A stretch of DNA of 62,247 bases from Paenibacillus xylanilyticus (GTDB taxonomy: Bacteria; Bacillota; Bacilli; Paenibacillales; Paenibacillaceae): assembly GCF_013359935.1 (NCBI RefSeq), contig NZ_JABMCB010000122.1:1-62247 (forward strand), given 5' to 3'. A model generated the notes under the pieces. That model searched no databases. It saw nothing but the letters and a program-made list of their open reading frames with translations, and was not told the DNA's origin. Positions 8,371 to 18,662 of the stretch are shown piece by piece. Positions within the stretch are counted from its first letter, which is position 1, and each line of letters begins with the position of its first letter. A program made the translations under genes and the position numbers.

Positions 8371-8418
8371 TCCGGTGTCCGGAGAAAATGTGATGTTTTC
8401 GCGGGTAGCGGATTTTTT
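8371..8418 (+). terminator. Riboswitch-controlled terminator before purE
   Basis: A long hairpin pairs 8371-8388 with about 8396-8412 (interrupted by a few mismatches, AAA/TTT near the loop), followed by six T at 8413-8418. It lies between the aptamer and purE, so it is the likely expression platform. The antiterminator pairing is not obvious by eye. Confidence 0.75.
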
Positions 8419-8491
8419 CATTTCACGAGGAAACGCATTTATGCAAGTGATGTTGCTATCAAAAAAGCTCAGACGGGAGTTGGATGTATTC

Positions 8492-8977
8492 ATGTCAGTG
8501 CAGGTCGCTGTAATTATGGGCAGCAAGTCGGATTGGGAAACGATGAAGCATGCGTGTGAGGTGCTGGACGAACTGGAGATTGGGTATGAAAAAAAGGTCG
8601 TATCCGCGCATCGCACACCAGATCTGATGTTTGAATATGCCGAGCAGGCCACCGAGCGTGGATTCAAGGTTATCATTGCAGGTGCAGGCGGAGCAGCACA
8701 TCTTCCAGGTATGGTTGCTTCCAAAACGATGCTTCCGGTAATCGGAGTACCTGTGCAGTCCAAGGCATTGAATGGTCTCGATTCCCTGTTATCTATTGTT
8801 CAAATGCCTGGTGGAATCCCTGTTGCAACAGTAGCCATCGGGAAGGCAGGGGCAACCAATGCGGGGCTGCTTGCGGCCCAGATGATCGGCGCCTTCGATG
8901 AGGATGTCCGGAATCGCTGCGAAGCTCGCAGAGAGCGTATCAAACGTGAAGTACTGGAAAGCAGTGATGAGCTATGA
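8492..8977 (+). CDS. purE: N5-carboxyaminoimidazole ribonucleotide mutase
   Basis: PurE class I moves the carboxyl group of N5-CAIR to give CAIR in de novo purine synthesis. Seen: the start [21 protein letters not shown], the [13 protein letters not shown] motif and [14 protein letters not shown], all part of the substrate pocket. The protein has 161 residues, the usual size. I start at ATG 8492 (GGGAGT about 11 bp upstream). A longer frame runs back to 8303, but it passes through the riboswitch terminator and is not conserved PurE. It overlaps purK by 4 bp (ATGA). Confidence 0.96.
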   Translation: MSVQVAVIMGSKSDWETMKHACEVLDELEIGYEKKVVSAHRTPDLMFEYAEQATERGFKVIIAGAGGAAHLPGMVASKTMLPVIGVPVQSKALNGLDSLLSIVQMPGGIPVATVAIGKAGATNAGLLAAQMIGAFDEDVRNRCEARRERIKREVLESSDEL

Positions 8978-10170
8978 GTAAAACGGAATTGAATGCTGCC
9001 GGGATGGCTGAACGCGTCCTGCTGCCAGGGAAAACGACCATTGGAATTCTGGGAGGCGGACAGCTTGGACGAATGCTGACGTTAGCCGGGACTGCGATGG
9101 GATACCGTTTTGTCACGCTGGATCCGGCGACGGATTCACCTTGTGGACAGGTAGCCCATCAGATTGAGGCGGCATATGACGATGAAGCTGCAGCACTTGA
9201 GCTGGCCCGTCAGTGTGATGTGATTACGTATGAGTTTGAAAATGTGGATGCAGGTGTTGCGGGCTTGCTGGAACGTGAATCCTATGTACCGCAAGGAAGT
9301 GCGTTATTGTATACCACCCAGCATCGGTTGCGTGAGAAACGGGCCATTGAAGCTGCAGGCGTAAGAGTGGCGCCTTATCGGGAAATTACAAGCAAGGATA
9401 CCATGCAATCCGCTGTAAGCGAACTTGGTGTACCTTGTGTACTGAAGACAGTAACCGGAGGGTACGATGGCAAAGGCCAGCGGGTCATCCGGGATGCAAG
9501 CCAGGCAGCATCGGCTTATGATGAGCTTGCAGCTACCGGAGCGGAACTGGTGCTGGAGCAATTTATCAAGTTTGAATGCGAAATCTCCGTTGTCGTTGCA
9601 CGAAGTACTAATGGGGAGATCAAGACATTCCCACCGGCGGAGAACATTCATGTGAATAACATTTTGCATGCATCGATCATTCCGGCAAGAGTGGCTACGA
9701 ATATACAGATCGAAGCACAGAAGCTCGCAGCGGCTGTGGCCGAATCCTTGCAGGCGGTTGGATTGCTGGCGGTGGAGCTGTTTGTTGCGGCAGATGGAAG
9801 ACTGTATGTGAACGAGCTGGCTCCAAGGCCGCATAATTCCGGTCACTACACGATGGAAGCCTGTGCGACCTCACAATTCGAGCAGCACATTCGTGCCATC
9901 TGCGGATTGCCGCTTGGAGACACTACACTGTTAAGTCCGGTCGTTATGGTCAATGTGCTTGGAGAACATCTGGAAGGAATCATCGCAAGAACGGGTCAAC
10001 CTGATATCGAAGCGATGGAACTTGGTGTCATTCCCAAGCTTCATATATATGGCAAAGCCGATGCGAAAACAGGACGGAAGATGGGGCATGTCAATCTGCT
10101 CTGTCAGAATGTTGAAGAAGCATTGCAATGGATTGAACAAACTAATATCTGGAGGAATACAAATTCATGA
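8974..10170 (+). CDS. purK: N5-carboxyaminoimidazole ribonucleotide synthase
   Basis: PurK, an ATP-grasp enzyme, makes N5-CAIR from AIR, bicarbonate and ATP. Seen: the N-terminal Rossmann-like [16 protein letters not shown], the ATP-grasp central region ([14 protein letters not shown], about residues 155-168) and the metal and substrate site [19 protein letters not shown] (about residues 278-296). Length 398 residues is normal. It is translationally coupled to purE upstream and purB downstream, with 4-bp overlaps on both sides. Confidence 0.96.
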   Translation: MSKTELNAAGMAERVLLPGKTTIGILGGGQLGRMLTLAGTAMGYRFVTLDPATDSPCGQVAHQIEAAYDDEAAALELARQCDVITYEFENVDAGVAGLLERESYVPQGSALLYTTQHRLREKRAIEAAGVRVAPYREITSKDTMQSAVSELGVPCVLKTVTGGYDGKGQRVIRDASQAASAYDELAATGAELVLEQFIKFECEISVVVARSTNGEIKTFPPAENIHVNNILHASIIPARVATNIQIEAQKLAAAVAESLQAVGLLAVELFVAADGRLYVNELAPRPHNSGHYTMEACATSQFEQHIRAICGLPLGDTTLLSPVVMVNVLGEHLEGIIARTGQPDIEAMELGVIPKLHIYGKADAKTGRKMGHVNLLCQNVEEALQWIEQTNIWRNTNS

Positions 10171-11465
10171 TCGAACGTTATAGTAGACCCGAAATGAGAG
10201 CCATCTGGACGGAGGAAAATAAATTCAAGTCCTGGTTGGAAGTTGAAATTTGTGCATGTGAAGCATGGGCGGAACTCGGTGTTATCCCTAAGGAAGAAGC
10301 AGCATTGCTTCGCCAAAACGCTTCTTTTGATATCGACCGCATCTATGAAATCGAGCAGGAAACACGTCATGATGTTATTGCTTTCACACGTACAGTATCC
10401 GAAAGTCTGGGTGCGGAGCGGAAATGGGTGCATTACGGACTGACCTCCACGGATGTCGTAGATACGGCTCTGGGTTATGTATTGCGTCAGGCGAATGAGA
10501 TTCTGGAACGCGACATCGTGAATTTTATCGAAATCCTGCGTGACAAAGCACTGGCTTACCAGCACACACCGATGATGGGTCGTACACACGGGGTGCATGC
10601 CGAGCCAACAACCTTTGGTTTGAAAATGGCTTTGTGGCATGAAGAGATGAAACGGAACCTGGAACGTTTCCGCCATGCGGCAGACAACGTGCAGTACGGT
10701 AAAATCTCGGGTGCGGTAGGAACTTATGCGAACATCGATCCGTTTGTAGAAGAATTCGTCTGCGAGAAGCTGGGCACGAAGCCTGCACCGATCTCCACGC
10801 AAACCCTGCAGCGTGACCGTCATGCGGAATACATGGCCACACTGGCATTGATTGCAACATCCCTGGACAAGTTCGCTACTGAAGTTCGTGCACTGCAAAA
10901 GAGTGAATTCCGTGAAGTGGAAGAGGCATTTGCCAAAGGTCAAAAAGGATCATCTGCGATGCCGCACAAGCGTAACCCAATCGGTAGCGAAAACATCTCC
11001 GGTCTGTCCCGCGTCATTCGTGGACATATGGTATCGGCATACGAGAACGTAACCCTGTGGCATGAGCGTGATATCTCGCACTCTTCCGTAGAACGCGTCA
11101 TCCTCCCGGATGCAACGATGCTGCTGAACTACATGCTGAACCGTTTCGGTAACATTGTGAAAAACCTGACGGTGTTCCCTGAAAACATGAAGCGCAACAT
11201 GGAGCGTACCTTCGGTGTTCCATTCTCTGGACGCGTACTGACCAAGCTGATCGACAAAGGCTTCAGCCGTGAACAGGCATATGATACCGTTCAACCACGT
11301 GCCATGCAGGCATGGGAAGAACAACGTCAGTTCAAGGATATCGTGAAATCGACACCGGAAATCACCGAAGTGCTGAGCGAAGAGGAAATCGAAGATGCAT
11401 TCAACCCGTCCTGGCACCTGAAGCACGTGGACACGATCTTCAAGAAGCTTGGCTTGACCAACTAA
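10167..11465 (+). CDS. purB: Adenylosuccinate lyase
   Basis: PurB cleaves fumarate from SAICAR in the IMP pathway and from adenylosuccinate on the way to AMP. Seen: the fumarase-superfamily signature [15 protein letters not shown] (about residues 262-276, flexible catalytic loop with Ser), [14 protein letters not shown] (about residues 138-151, catalytic His) and [12 protein letters not shown] (about residues 88-99). The 432-residue length matches Bacillus PurB. The ATG lies in the ATGA overlap with purK. A dispersed hairpin repeat follows the gene. Confidence 0.97.
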   Translation: MIERYSRPEMRAIWTEENKFKSWLEVEICACEAWAELGVIPKEEAALLRQNASFDIDRIYEIEQETRHDVIAFTRTVSESLGAERKWVHYGLTSTDVVDTALGYVLRQANEILERDIVNFIEILRDKALAYQHTPMMGRTHGVHAEPTTFGLKMALWHEEMKRNLERFRHAADNVQYGKISGAVGTYANIDPFVEEFVCEKLGTKPAPISTQTLQRDRHAEYMATLALIATSLDKFATEVRALQKSEFREVEEAFAKGQKGSSAMPHKRNPIGSENISGLSRVIRGHMVSAYENVTLWHERDISHSSVERVILPDATMLLNYMLNRFGNIVKNLTVFPENMKRNMERTFGVPFSGRVLTKLIDKGFSREQAYDTVQPRAMQAWEEQRQFKDIVKSTPEITEVLSEEEIEDAFNPSWHLKHVDTIFKKLGLTN

Positions 11466-11510
11466 TTTCTCTAATAAGGCTAGAGAACAGAATGATGGGC
11501 CAGCAAGGAA

Positions 11511-11640
11511 CGGAGAGGACAGAGCAAATCTGCAGAAGCAGAGCGTTCGCCTTTATCCCCGGATTTTCACTTTATAAAAGTGGATCATAAAAATCTGGGG
11601 ATAACAGCGATCGGAAGATTGTTCTGGCATCGGAGTGGAG
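11511..11640 (+). repeat. Dispersed hairpin repeat, copy 1 (purB-purC)
   Basis: A nested inverted repeat. The inner arms TTATCCCCGGATTTT (11553-11567) and AAAATCTGGGGATAA (11590-11604) differ from perfect pairing at one base. They are preceded by GAGCGTTCGCC and followed by the conserved CAGCGATCGGAAG. Weaker outer arms lie near the ends (GGACAGAGCAAAT and ATTGTTCTGGC). Four more copies occur in this window at 12587-12714 (inverted), 12927-13049, 20355-20512 and 25674-25726 (short). Confidence 0.8.
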
Positions 11641-11698
11641 TGTGCACCATCGCGGTTCTGTTCATAGCCTTATATCTCCTGAAAGAAGGTGAGCCTCC

Positions 11699-12574
11699 AT
11701 GGCACTGTCCACAGCGGCAGATCTCGTTAAAGCACCTCTGTTATATAAAGGAAAAGTACGTGAATTGTACGACCTGGGGGAACATTTTCTGATCGTGGTC
11801 ACGGACCGAATTTCGGCTTTTGACTACGTGCTGGACCCGGCGGTTCCCGAGAAAGGCAATGTGCTGAATAAACTCAGCAGCTTCTGGTTTGAACTGACGA
11901 GGGACATGATGGACAACCATGTGGTGCACACGGACCTGAACCGATTGGGTGACCTGATTGTGGAACCGGAACTTCTGAAAGATCGGATTATGGTGACCCG
12001 CAAAGCTGAACGCATTGATATCGAATGTGTAGTGCGTGGATACATTACTGGAGGCGGATGGAGACAGTATGAGAAGAGCGGAGAGGTCAACGGCATCCAA
12101 CTGCCGGAAGGACTTCGCAAAAACGCCAAGCTCGAAAGCCCCATTTTCACCCCGGCAGCCAAAAATGATGTAGGTCATGACGAAGACATCCCGATGGACC
12201 GAATGAAAGAACTGGTTGGGGATACGCTGGCAATGGAGCTTCAGGAAAAAAGCCTGCGTCTGTATGAATTCGCTCGGGATTACTGTAACCAGCGTGGGAT
12301 CATCCTCGCAGACTGCAAATTTGAGTTTGGTATCGTGGATGGCAAGGTTATCCTGATCGACGAAATTTTCACCCCGGATGCTTCGCGCTTCTGGGCCAAA
12401 GAAAATTACGCACTCGACATCGAGATCGACAGCATGGACAAAGAACCGGTGCGCACCTATCTGGCAGGATCCGATTGGGACAAGAACAGTAAGCCCGATC
12501 CGCTGCCACAAGCGGTGGTGGAGGCAACAACAGCAAGATACGTCGATATTTATAACCGTTTAACGGAAAAGTAA
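11699..12574 (+). CDS. purC: SAICAR synthetase
   Basis: PurC joins aspartate to CAIR with ATP. Seen: the opening LLYKGKVRELYDLGEHFLIV with the ATP-binding lysine loop, DRISAFDYVL, IECVVRGYITGGGW (about residues 105-118) and the C-terminal LIDEIFTPDASRFW. The 291-residue product is the longer PurC form; B. subtilis PurC is about 240 residues. The ATG at 11699 has AAGGTGAG at 11686-11693. Unlike most pur genes here it touches neither neighbour; both flanking gaps hold the dispersed repeat. Confidence 0.96.
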   Translation: MALSTAADLVKAPLLYKGKVRELYDLGEHFLIVVTDRISAFDYVLDPAVPEKGNVLNKLSSFWFELTRDMMDNHVVHTDLNRLGDLIVEPELLKDRIMVTRKAERIDIECVVRGYITGGGWRQYEKSGEVNGIQLPEGLRKNAKLESPIFTPAAKNDVGHDEDIPMDRMKELVGDTLAMELQEKSLRLYEFARDYCNQRGIILADCKFEFGIVDGKVILIDEIFTPDASRFWAKENYALDIEIDSMDKEPVRTYLAGSDWDKNSKPDPLPQAVVEATTARYVDIYNRLTEK

Positions 12575-12586
12575 GTTTGAGCAAGC

Positions 12587-12714
12587 TGCGGGAATGTTTG
12601 GCTTTCGATCGCTGTTGCCCCCGGAATGTTTTGGTTGGGATCCATTTTCAAAAGGAAACATTCCGGTTGCAAAGGCGAACGCTCCGCTTCTCCAGCTCAA
12701 TCTTTCCCTCCGCC
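12587..12714 (-). repeat. Dispersed hairpin repeat, copy 2 (inverted)
   Basis: Read on the - strand this copy carries GAAGCGGAGCGTTCGCC, an inner stem, and CAACAGCGATCG, in the family order. On the + strand the inner arms are GTTGCCCCCGGAATGTTTT (12614-12632) and AAACATTCCGGTTGCAA (12656-12672). The stem sequence differs from copies 1 and 3, yet its two arms still pair, so paired positions have changed together. Confidence 0.75.
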
Positions 12715-12926
12715 AGTATCAAACTGGGGATGAGGCAATTTAGAGCATCGGCTTCCGTCAGTTAGGAAAGCCAGAAAAAGTTGCGAGATAAAAAACACTG
12801 ACTACGTAAGTAACTTGAAGACCATTTCATCGATTCACGGAATGGTCAGGTATCACGCTAGACCATTACACACCGTGCAACGTAAAAAATTTAAGCCTTT
12901 AAAAAAACGTCGCATGGACTAGCGAA

Positions 12927-13049
12927 GGGGCGGAATTGTTCTTAAAGGAGCGTTAGCGTTCGCCTTTGTCCCCAGGTTTTGACCGCACAGCGGTTCAAAA
13001 TAATCAGAAAAACCTGGGGACAACAGCGACCGGAAGAACAATCCGCCCC
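12927..13049 (+). repeat. Dispersed hairpin repeat, copy 3
   Basis: The best preserved copy. Outer arms GGGGCGGAATTGTTCTT (12927-12943) and AAGAACAATCCGCCCC (13034-13049) pair over 16 bp. Inner arms TTGTCCCCAGGTTTT (12966-12980) and AAAACCTGGGGACAA (13009-13023) pair perfectly over 15 bp. Between outer and inner right arms lies CAGCGACCGGAAG. Confidence 0.85.
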
Positions 13050-13133
13050 GAAGCAAGCTCCAAGCTCCCAAACCACTTTTTTAACAGCATAAAGCATTTA
13101 TCCCGTTCATTACTGAGGAGGAACATAAGGATC

Positions 13134-13379
13134 ATGATCAAAGCAACCGTCTATGTCACTATTAAGCAAAGCGTACTCGACCCGCAAGGAGTAGCCGTTC
13201 AAGGCGCCCTGCACTCGATGGGATTCAATGAAGTGGAAAGTGTACGGATCGGTAAAGTCATGGAACTGACCCTGGATACGACAGATCGTGAAGAAGCGGA
13301 AAAACGTTTGACTGTGATGTGCGAGAAGCTGCTGGCCAACACCGTTGTTGAAGATTACCGCTACGAATTGGAGGGTTAA
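13134..13379 (+). CDS. purS: FGAM synthase subunit PurS
   Basis: PurS is the small bridging subunit of the Gram-positive PurSQL complex, which converts FGAR to FGAM. The 81-residue product has the family opening [29 protein letters not shown] and the C-terminal [13 protein letters not shown] start at ATG 13134, which has GAGGAGGAAC upstream; the in-frame extension to 12966 reads through the repeat and is not PurS. It ends 4 bp before purQ. Confidence 0.96.
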   Translation: MIKATVYVTIKQSVLDPQGVAVQGALHSMGFNEVESVRIGKVMELTLDTTDREEAEKRLTVMCEKLLANTVVEDYRYELEG

Positions 13380-13383
13380 TCCC

Positions 13384-14073
13384 ATGAAATTTGCAGTTCT
13401 TGTGTTTCCTGGCTCCAACTGCGATATTGACTGTTACAAAGCAGTAGAAGACGCCATTGGGCAAGAGGTTGATTATGTATGGCACACGGCAACGGATCTA
13501 TCGGCGTATGATTGTATCCTGGTTCCGGGTGGTTTCTCCTATGGAGACTACTTGCGCTGTGGGGCGATTTCCCGCTTCGCACCAGTAATGAATGAGGTAG
13601 CCAAGGCTGCTGAACAAGGCAAATATATTCTCGGTATTTGCAACGGATTCCAGATCCTGACCGAAGCGGGACTGCTTCCGGGAGCATTGATCCGCAATAT
13701 GTCATTGAAATTCCGTTGTCATGATACGGTATTGAAAGTGACGAATGCAGATACACCATTTACACGTGACTATGCTCCAGGGGAAGAAATTATCATCCCG
13801 ATTGCTCACGGTGAAGGAAACTATTACTGCGACGAGGAGACGCTGGCGAGTTTGCAGGCGAACAACCAGATCGTATTTACGTATGGCAGTAACCCGAACG
13901 GTTCCCTGGGCGATATCGCAGGAATCTGTAATGAGGGCGGAAACGTGGTCGGCATGATGCCGCATCCGGAGCGCGCAGTGGACTCGCTGCTGGGCTCAGA
14001 AGACGGCAAACGTATGTTTACATCTATTTTGAAAGCATGGAGGGATCGGCATGACGCAGCAGCTATCCGCTAA
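13384..14073 (+). CDS. purQ: FGAM synthase subunit PurQ, glutaminase
   Basis: PurQ supplies ammonia from glutamine to PurL. It is a class I glutamine amidotransferase of 229 residues: [12 protein letters not shown], the nucleophile Cys in GICNGFQIL (about residues 84-92) and the catalytic His-Glu pair in [10 protein letters not shown] near the C-terminus. I start at ATG 13384, with GAGGG at the end of purS as ribosome binding site. The 3' end overlaps purL by 23 bp. Confidence 0.97.
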   Translation: MKFAVLVFPGSNCDIDCYKAVEDAIGQEVDYVWHTATDLSAYDCILVPGGFSYGDYLRCGAISRFAPVMNEVAKAAEQGKYILGICNGFQILTEAGLLPGALIRNMSLKFRCHDTVLKVTNADTPFTRDYAPGEEIIIPIAHGEGNYYCDEETLASLQANNQIVFTYGSNPNGSLGDIAGICNEGGNVVGMMPHPERAVDSLLGSEDGKRMFTSILKAWRDRHDAAAIR

Positions 14074-16294
14074 GGAACCGACAGCAGAACAGGTCGCAGA
14101 ACATAAACTTTACGCACAAATGGGCGTGTCGGACAGCGAGTATGAGCTGATCTGTGAATTCATGGGACGCAAGCCGAATTACACGGAAATCGGTGTATTT
14201 AGTGTCATGTGGTCCGAGCACTGTGCGTACAAAAACTCCAAGCCGTTGTTGCGCCGTTTCCCAACCAGTGGACCACGTGTCCTGATGGGACCGGGTGAAG
14301 GTGCCGGGATCGTGGATATCGGTGACAACCAGGCGGTTGTATTCAAAATTGAAAGCCATAACCACCCTTCCGCGGTTGAGCCTTACCAAGGTGCGGCAAC
14401 AGGTGTGGGCGGCATCATTCGTGATATTTTCTCCATGGGTGCCAGACCGGTAGCCCTGCTGAACTCGCTTCGTTTCGGCAAGCTGGAGAGTGACCGCGTG
14501 AAATACCTGTTTGAACATGTCGTTTCCGGTATTGCCGGTTATGGTAACTGTATCGGAATTCCAACGGTAGCTGGGGAAGTTATGTTCGACGAAAGTTATG
14601 AAGGCAACCCACTTGTAAATGCAATGTGCGTAGGCTTGATCGATCATGACAAAATCCAGCGCGGTGTAGCCAAGGGCGTAGGAAACCCGGTGTACTACGT
14701 TGGTCCTCCAACTGGCCGCGACGGAATTCACGGCGCAACGTTTGCATCGGTAGAACTGACGGAAGAATCCGAGTCCAAGAAGACAGCGGTTCAAGTCGGT
14801 GACCCATTCATGGAGAAACTCGTGATGGAATCCTGTCTGGAACTGATCGACACAGGGATCGTGCTTGGTATTCAGGATATGGGTGCAGCAGGCCTGACGT
14901 GCTCCAGTGCGGAGATGGCAAGTAAAGCGGGTAATGGTCTGGAATTGTATCTGGATCAGGTACCACAGCGTGAAGAAGGCATGACGCCTTATGAGATGAT
15001 GCTGTCCGAGTCCCAGGAACGGATGCTGTTCGTTGTTGAGCCGAAGGATGAGGCGCAGGCCATGGAGATTTTTGAACGTTGGGGCGTCATCTGTGCAAAA
15101 GTCGGTAAAGTTACCGATGACGGACGTTTGAAGCTGTACCATCACGGCGAAGTGGTTGGTGACATGCCAGTTACAGCGCTGGTGGACGAGTGTCCGGTGT
15201 ACAACAAGCCATCTTCGGTACCGGCTTACTACGAGCAAAGCGCTTCAATCGACACCCTGCGTTACGATGAAGTGTCGGATCTCGGCGGCGCGCTGAAACA
15301 GGTGTTGGCTTCGCCTACGGTAGCAAGCAAAAAGTGGGTTTACGATCAATACGATTATATGGTGCGTACCAGCACTGCAGTTCGTCCAGGCTCGGATGCA
15401 GCGGTTATTACCATTCGCGGAACTCGCAAAGGTCTGGCGATGACAACGGACTGTAACGGACGTTATGTCTATCTGGATCCTGAAGTAGGCGGACGGATTG
15501 CCGTGAGTGAAGCAGCGCGTAACATTGTATGTTCCGGTGCAGAGCCGCTGGCGATTACGGACAACCTGAACTTTGGTAACCCGGAGAAGCCGGATATCTT
15601 CTGGCAGATGGAAAAAGCGGTAGACGGTATGGCAGAAGCTTGCCGCGTGCTGGATACACCGGTTATTGGTGGTAACGTGAGTTTGTATAACGAAAACGCC
15701 AAAGGCTCGATCTATCCAACGCCAGTGGTCGGTATGGTAGGTCTCGTTCATGACACGGATCATATCACGACACAAGGATTCAAATCCGAAGGCGATGTCA
15801 TTATCCTCCTCGGTGAGACCAAAGCTGAGCTGGGCGGCAGCGAGCTGCAATACGCGGTTCATGGCAAAACGGAAGGCCGTCCGCCAGAGCTGAATTTGCA
15901 AACCGAAAAAGCGTTGCTCAGCACCGTGCTGGAAGCCATCCAATCCGGACTTGTTCGCTCGGCACATGACTTGTCTGAAGGCGGTCTGGCTGTGGCATTG
16001 GCAGAATCCTGCATCAGCGGCAACGTGGGTGCACAGGTCAATGTGGAAACTGCACTGCGTGCAGATCATGCGCTCTTTAGTGAGAGCCAGTCCCGTATCC
16101 TGCTGTCGGCTTCACCGGAGCAAGCGGGCCAACTTGAAGCGTTTGTACGTGAGCGCGGGGTACCTGTAGCTGTGATTGGACGTGTAGAAGGAAGTAACTT
16201 GACGATCGAATTGAACGGAACATCAGCCGTGAACGAACCTGTAGGAGGTTTGGCTCAGGTCTGGGAGGATGCGATTCCATGTCTCATGAACTGA
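14051..16294 (+). CDS. purL: FGAM synthase subunit PurL, synthetase
   Basis: The ATP-dependent catalytic subunit of the PurSQL complex, in the 747-residue small form that needs PurS and PurQ. Seen: the PurM-like fold opening [12 protein letters not shown], the glycine-rich and His-containing [20 protein letters not shown] (about residues 101-120), [14 protein letters not shown], and the second AIRS-type half with [10 protein letters not shown] and [16 protein letters not shown]. It overlaps purQ by 23 bp and purF by 16 bp, which implies translational coupling. Confidence 0.97.
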   Translation: MTQQLSAKEPTAEQVAEHKLYAQMGVSDSEYELICEFMGRKPNYTEIGVFSVMWSEHCAYKNSKPLLRRFPTSGPRVLMGPGEGAGIVDIGDNQAVVFKIESHNHPSAVEPYQGAATGVGGIIRDIFSMGARPVALLNSLRFGKLESDRVKYLFEHVVSGIAGYGNCIGIPTVAGEVMFDESYEGNPLVNAMCVGLIDHDKIQRGVAKGVGNPVYYVGPPTGRDGIHGATFASVELTEESESKKTAVQVGDPFMEKLVMESCLELIDTGIVLGIQDMGAAGLTCSSAEMASKAGNGLELYLDQVPQREEGMTPYEMMLSESQERMLFVVEPKDEAQAMEIFERWGVICAKVGKVTDDGRLKLYHHGEVVGDMPVTALVDECPVYNKPSSVPAYYEQSASIDTLRYDEVSDLGGALKQVLASPTVASKKWVYDQYDYMVRTSTAVRPGSDAAVITIRGTRKGLAMTTDCNGRYVYLDPEVGGRIAVSEAARNIVCSGAEPLAITDNLNFGNPEKPDIFWQMEKAVDGMAEACRVLDTPVIGGNVSLYNENAKGSIYPTPVVGMVGLVHDTDHITTQGFKSEGDVIILLGETKAELGGSELQYAVHGKTEGRPPELNLQTEKALLSTVLEAIQSGLVRSAHDLSEGGLAVALAESCISGNVGAQVNVETALRADHALFSESQSRILLSASPEQAGQLEAFVRERGVPVAVIGRVEGSNLTIELNGTSAVNEPVGGLAQVWEDAIPCLMN

Positions 16295-17757
16295 CGACAG
16301 GACAGTGGTGGACAGGCGATTATTATAACGAGGGGTCCGGCAAGGAAGGACTCGACAAATTGAAGGAAGAATGCGGAGTGTTCGGGGTGTTCAAACACCC
16401 TGACGCTGCATCGCTCTCCTATTATGGTTTGCACGCCCTGCAGCATCGAGGCGAAGAAAGTGCAGGCATGTGTGTAAGTGACGGCAATGAATTCCACTAT
16501 CATCGCGGTATGGGTCTGGTGAAGGAAGTGTTCACCAAAGATCTGATGCAGACCCTGTCCGGTGATATTTCCATAGGTCACGTTCGGTATTCCACAAGCG
16601 GTGACAGTAAACTGACAAACGCTCAGCCTTTGGTTTTCAAATATCGTGACGGAGATCTGGCCGTAGCAACCAACGGGAATATCGTGAATGCACCAACCAT
16701 CCGTCGTGAACTGGAACAGAGCGGATCGATCTTCCAGACAACCAGTGATACGGAGGTCATTGCGCATCTGATTGCACGTTCATCGAAGGGTTTGGTGGAA
16801 GCTGCTAAGGATGCATTCCAGCGTATTGTCGGTGGTTATGCGTTTCTGATCATGACCAACGACAAGCTGCTCGTTGCTTCTGATCCCCATGGTCTGCGTC
16901 CGCTGACGATGGGCAAATTGGGGGATGCGTATCTGTTCGCATCCGAGACTTGTGCGCTTGAAACGATCGGCGCGGAATTGATCCGCGATATTGAACCGGG
17001 TGAGCTGCTGGTATTGGACGCAGATGGTTTGCATGAAGACCGCTTCGACCATCACAAACACCGCAAGGCGCTGTGTGCGATGGAATATATTTATTTTGCC
17101 CGTCCGGATAGTGATATGAATGGTGCCAACCAGCACGCTGCTCGTAAGCGGATGGGTGGACGCATGGCGATCGAATCATTTGTGGATGCCGATCTGGTCA
17201 CAGGTGTACCGGACTCCAGTATTTCCGCGGCAATTGGATATGCTGAGCAAACTGGTATCCCATATGAGATGGGCATGATCAAGAACAAATACACCGGACG
17301 TACGTTTATCCAGCCAAGTCAGGAATTGCGTGAGCAGGGCGTGAAGATGAAGCTGAGCGCCGTGCGCCGTGTGGTTGAAGGCAAACGCGTTGTCATGATT
17401 GATGATTCCATTGTACGGGGTACGACATCCCGCCGGATCGTGAACATGCTGCGTGATGCCGGAGCAACCGAAGTACACGTACGAATAACGTCGCCGCCGT
17501 TCAAAAACCCGTGTTTCTACGGCATCGATACGCCCGACAGCCGCGAACTTATCGCCTCACAGCTGTCGGTGGAAGAGATCTGTCGTGAGATCAACGCGGA
17601 CTCCCTGGCTTTTCTCAGTCCCGATGGACTGATTGCATCGATTCAGGGAGACAATCAGGATGACTATAAAGGCGGGCTCTGCCTCGCATGTTTCGATAAT
17701 GATTACCCAACCAACCTCGACTTCGGCGGCGAAGAGAAATTCGGCTGCAGCTGCTAA
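16279..17757 (+). CDS. purF: Amidophosphoribosyltransferase
   Basis: PurF makes phosphoribosylamine from PRPP and glutamine, the committed step. The 492-residue protein begins with a propeptide; cleavage would expose Cys32 in [13 protein letters not shown] as N-terminal nucleophile. The PRPP loop [16 protein letters not shown] lies at about residues 371-386. Cysteines in NPCFYG (about 412), CLAC (about 468-471) and the C-terminal CSC fit the 4Fe-4S cluster of the B. subtilis type. It is followed by the GC-rich tandem array instead of purM directly. Confidence 0.97.
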   Translation: MSHELTTGQWWTGDYYNEGSGKEGLDKLKEECGVFGVFKHPDAASLSYYGLHALQHRGEESAGMCVSDGNEFHYHRGMGLVKEVFTKDLMQTLSGDISIGHVRYSTSGDSKLTNAQPLVFKYRDGDLAVATNGNIVNAPTIRRELEQSGSIFQTTSDTEVIAHLIARSSKGLVEAAKDAFQRIVGGYAFLIMTNDKLLVASDPHGLRPLTMGKLGDAYLFASETCALETIGAELIRDIEPGELLVLDADGLHEDRFDHHKHRKALCAMEYIYFARPDSDMNGANQHAARKRMGGRMAIESFVDADLVTGVPDSSISAAIGYAEQTGIPYEMGMIKNKYTGRTFIQPSQELREQGVKMKLSAVRRVVEGKRVVMIDDSIVRGTTSRRIVNMLRDAGATEVHVRITSPPFKNPCFYGIDTPDSRELIASQLSVEEICREINADSLAFLSPDGLIASIQGDNQDDYKGGLCLACFDNDYPTNLDFGGEEKFGCSC

Positions 17758-18447
17758 GCAGCCCAAGCCCATAGCCCCGCCTTAAGGAGCAACAGGGGCT
17801 CAGGCAGCAAGGCGAAGCAGCTGCCCCGGGCATCGCCCGAGCCCATAAGCCCCGCCTTGCGGAGCAACAGGGGCTCAGGCAGCAAGGCGAAGCAGCTGTC
17901 CCGGGCATCGCCCGAGCCCATAGCCCCGCCTTGCGGAGCAACAGGGGCCAGGCAGCAAGGCGAAGCAGCTGCCACCTGGCATCGCCCGAGCCCTTAAGCC
18001 CCGCCTTGCGGAGCAACAGGGGCACAGGCAGCAAGGCGAAGCAGCAGCCACCGGGCCCTGCCCGAGCCCTTCAGCCCCGCCTTGCGGAGCAACAGGGGCT
18101 CAGGCAGCGGTGCGAAGCAGCTGCCACCGGGCATTGCCCGAGCCCTTCAGCCTCGCCTTGCGGAGCAACAGGGGCACAGGCAGCGGTGCAAAGCAGCAGC
18201 CGCCGTGCGCCGCCCGAGCCCTTAAGCCCCGCCTTGCGGAGCAACAGGGGCACAGGCAGCAAGGCGAAGCAGCTGCCACCGGGCCCCGCCCGAGCCATTA
18301 GCCCCGCCTTGCGGAGCAACAGGGGCACAGGCAGCGGAGCGAAGCAGCTGCCACCGGGCACTGCCCGATCCCTTAAGCCCCGCCTTGCGGAGCAACAGGG
18401 GCACAGGCAGCAAGGCGAAGCAGCTGCCCAAGCGGGCTTGCCCCGCA
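17758..18447. repeat. Nine-unit GC-rich tandem repeat array between purF and purM
   Basis: Nine units of 74-76 bp. The phase marker CCCCGCCTT (CCTCGCCTT in unit 6) starts at 17775, 17850, 17924, 17999, 18075, 18151, 18227, 18302 and 18378. Each unit can form up to three hairpins: AGCCCC with GGGGCT, GGCAGC with GCTGCC, and at the unit joint CGGGC-NNN-GCCCG. The three loop bases at the joint vary (ATC, ATC, CCT, ATT, CCC, ACT) while the stem is mostly kept; it is degenerate at the unit 3/4 and 6/7 joints. One counted unit (18208-18283 region) is 55 of 76 G+C. The period is not a constant multiple of 3, so no continuous protein is encoded. It is not a CRISPR array: there are no variable spacers. 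Confidence 0.9.
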
Positions 18448-18662
18448 GCGCAGTCAAGCGTGGTTCGCCTAGGCGCGGCTAAAAGCCAGCGGCATGGCGA
18501 ACAAACACGCGAGCACATGAACGAACCAACCATAGCAAGATCATACCAGCCACCTCAGCACCGCTTGTTTGGCGGGTGTCCAGAGGGCCTGCCAAGGTCC
18601 TTTGGGGTCCTCCCGGGTGGGAGGATTTAGGAGGGGCGAAAATCATTGAGGAGTGATTCCAC
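18448..18662 (+). promoter_or_regulatory. purM leader after the tandem array
   Basis: 215 bp of moderate GC. A short hairpin TCCTCCC/GGGAGGA at 18608-18625 is followed by only TTT, a weak terminator at best, and by the purM ribosome binding site (TTGAGGAGTG near 18645-18654). No convincing promoter is seen. Confidence 0.35.

Larger units (their letters stand above)
12575..13133. other. purC-purS gap with two opposed repeat copies
   Basis: 560 bp without a gene inside an otherwise tight operon. It contains an inverted and a forward copy of the dispersed hairpin repeat, about 210 bp of unassigned AT-rich DNA between them (12715-12926), and the purS ribosome binding site (GAGGAGGAAC just before 13134). 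No promoter or terminator is obvious. Confidence 0.7.

Noticed and set aside
8303..8491. 63-residue N-terminal extension of PurE
   Set aside because: It reads through the riboswitch terminator and is unlike PurE; ATG 8492 gives the normal family start.
12966..13133. 56-residue N-terminal extension of PurS
   Set aside because: It lies in the dispersed repeat; the ATG at 13134 has a strong ribosome binding site and gives the standard 81-residue protein.
17758..18447. CRISPR array
   Set aside because: Units are similar over their whole length, with no unique spacers and no cas genes.
17615..18533. Reading frames on both strands across the tandem array, with repeats of the LLRKAGL type
   Set aside because: They are a by-product of GC-rich repeats. 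The unit length of 74-76 bp shifts frame between units, and no ribosome binding site is present.
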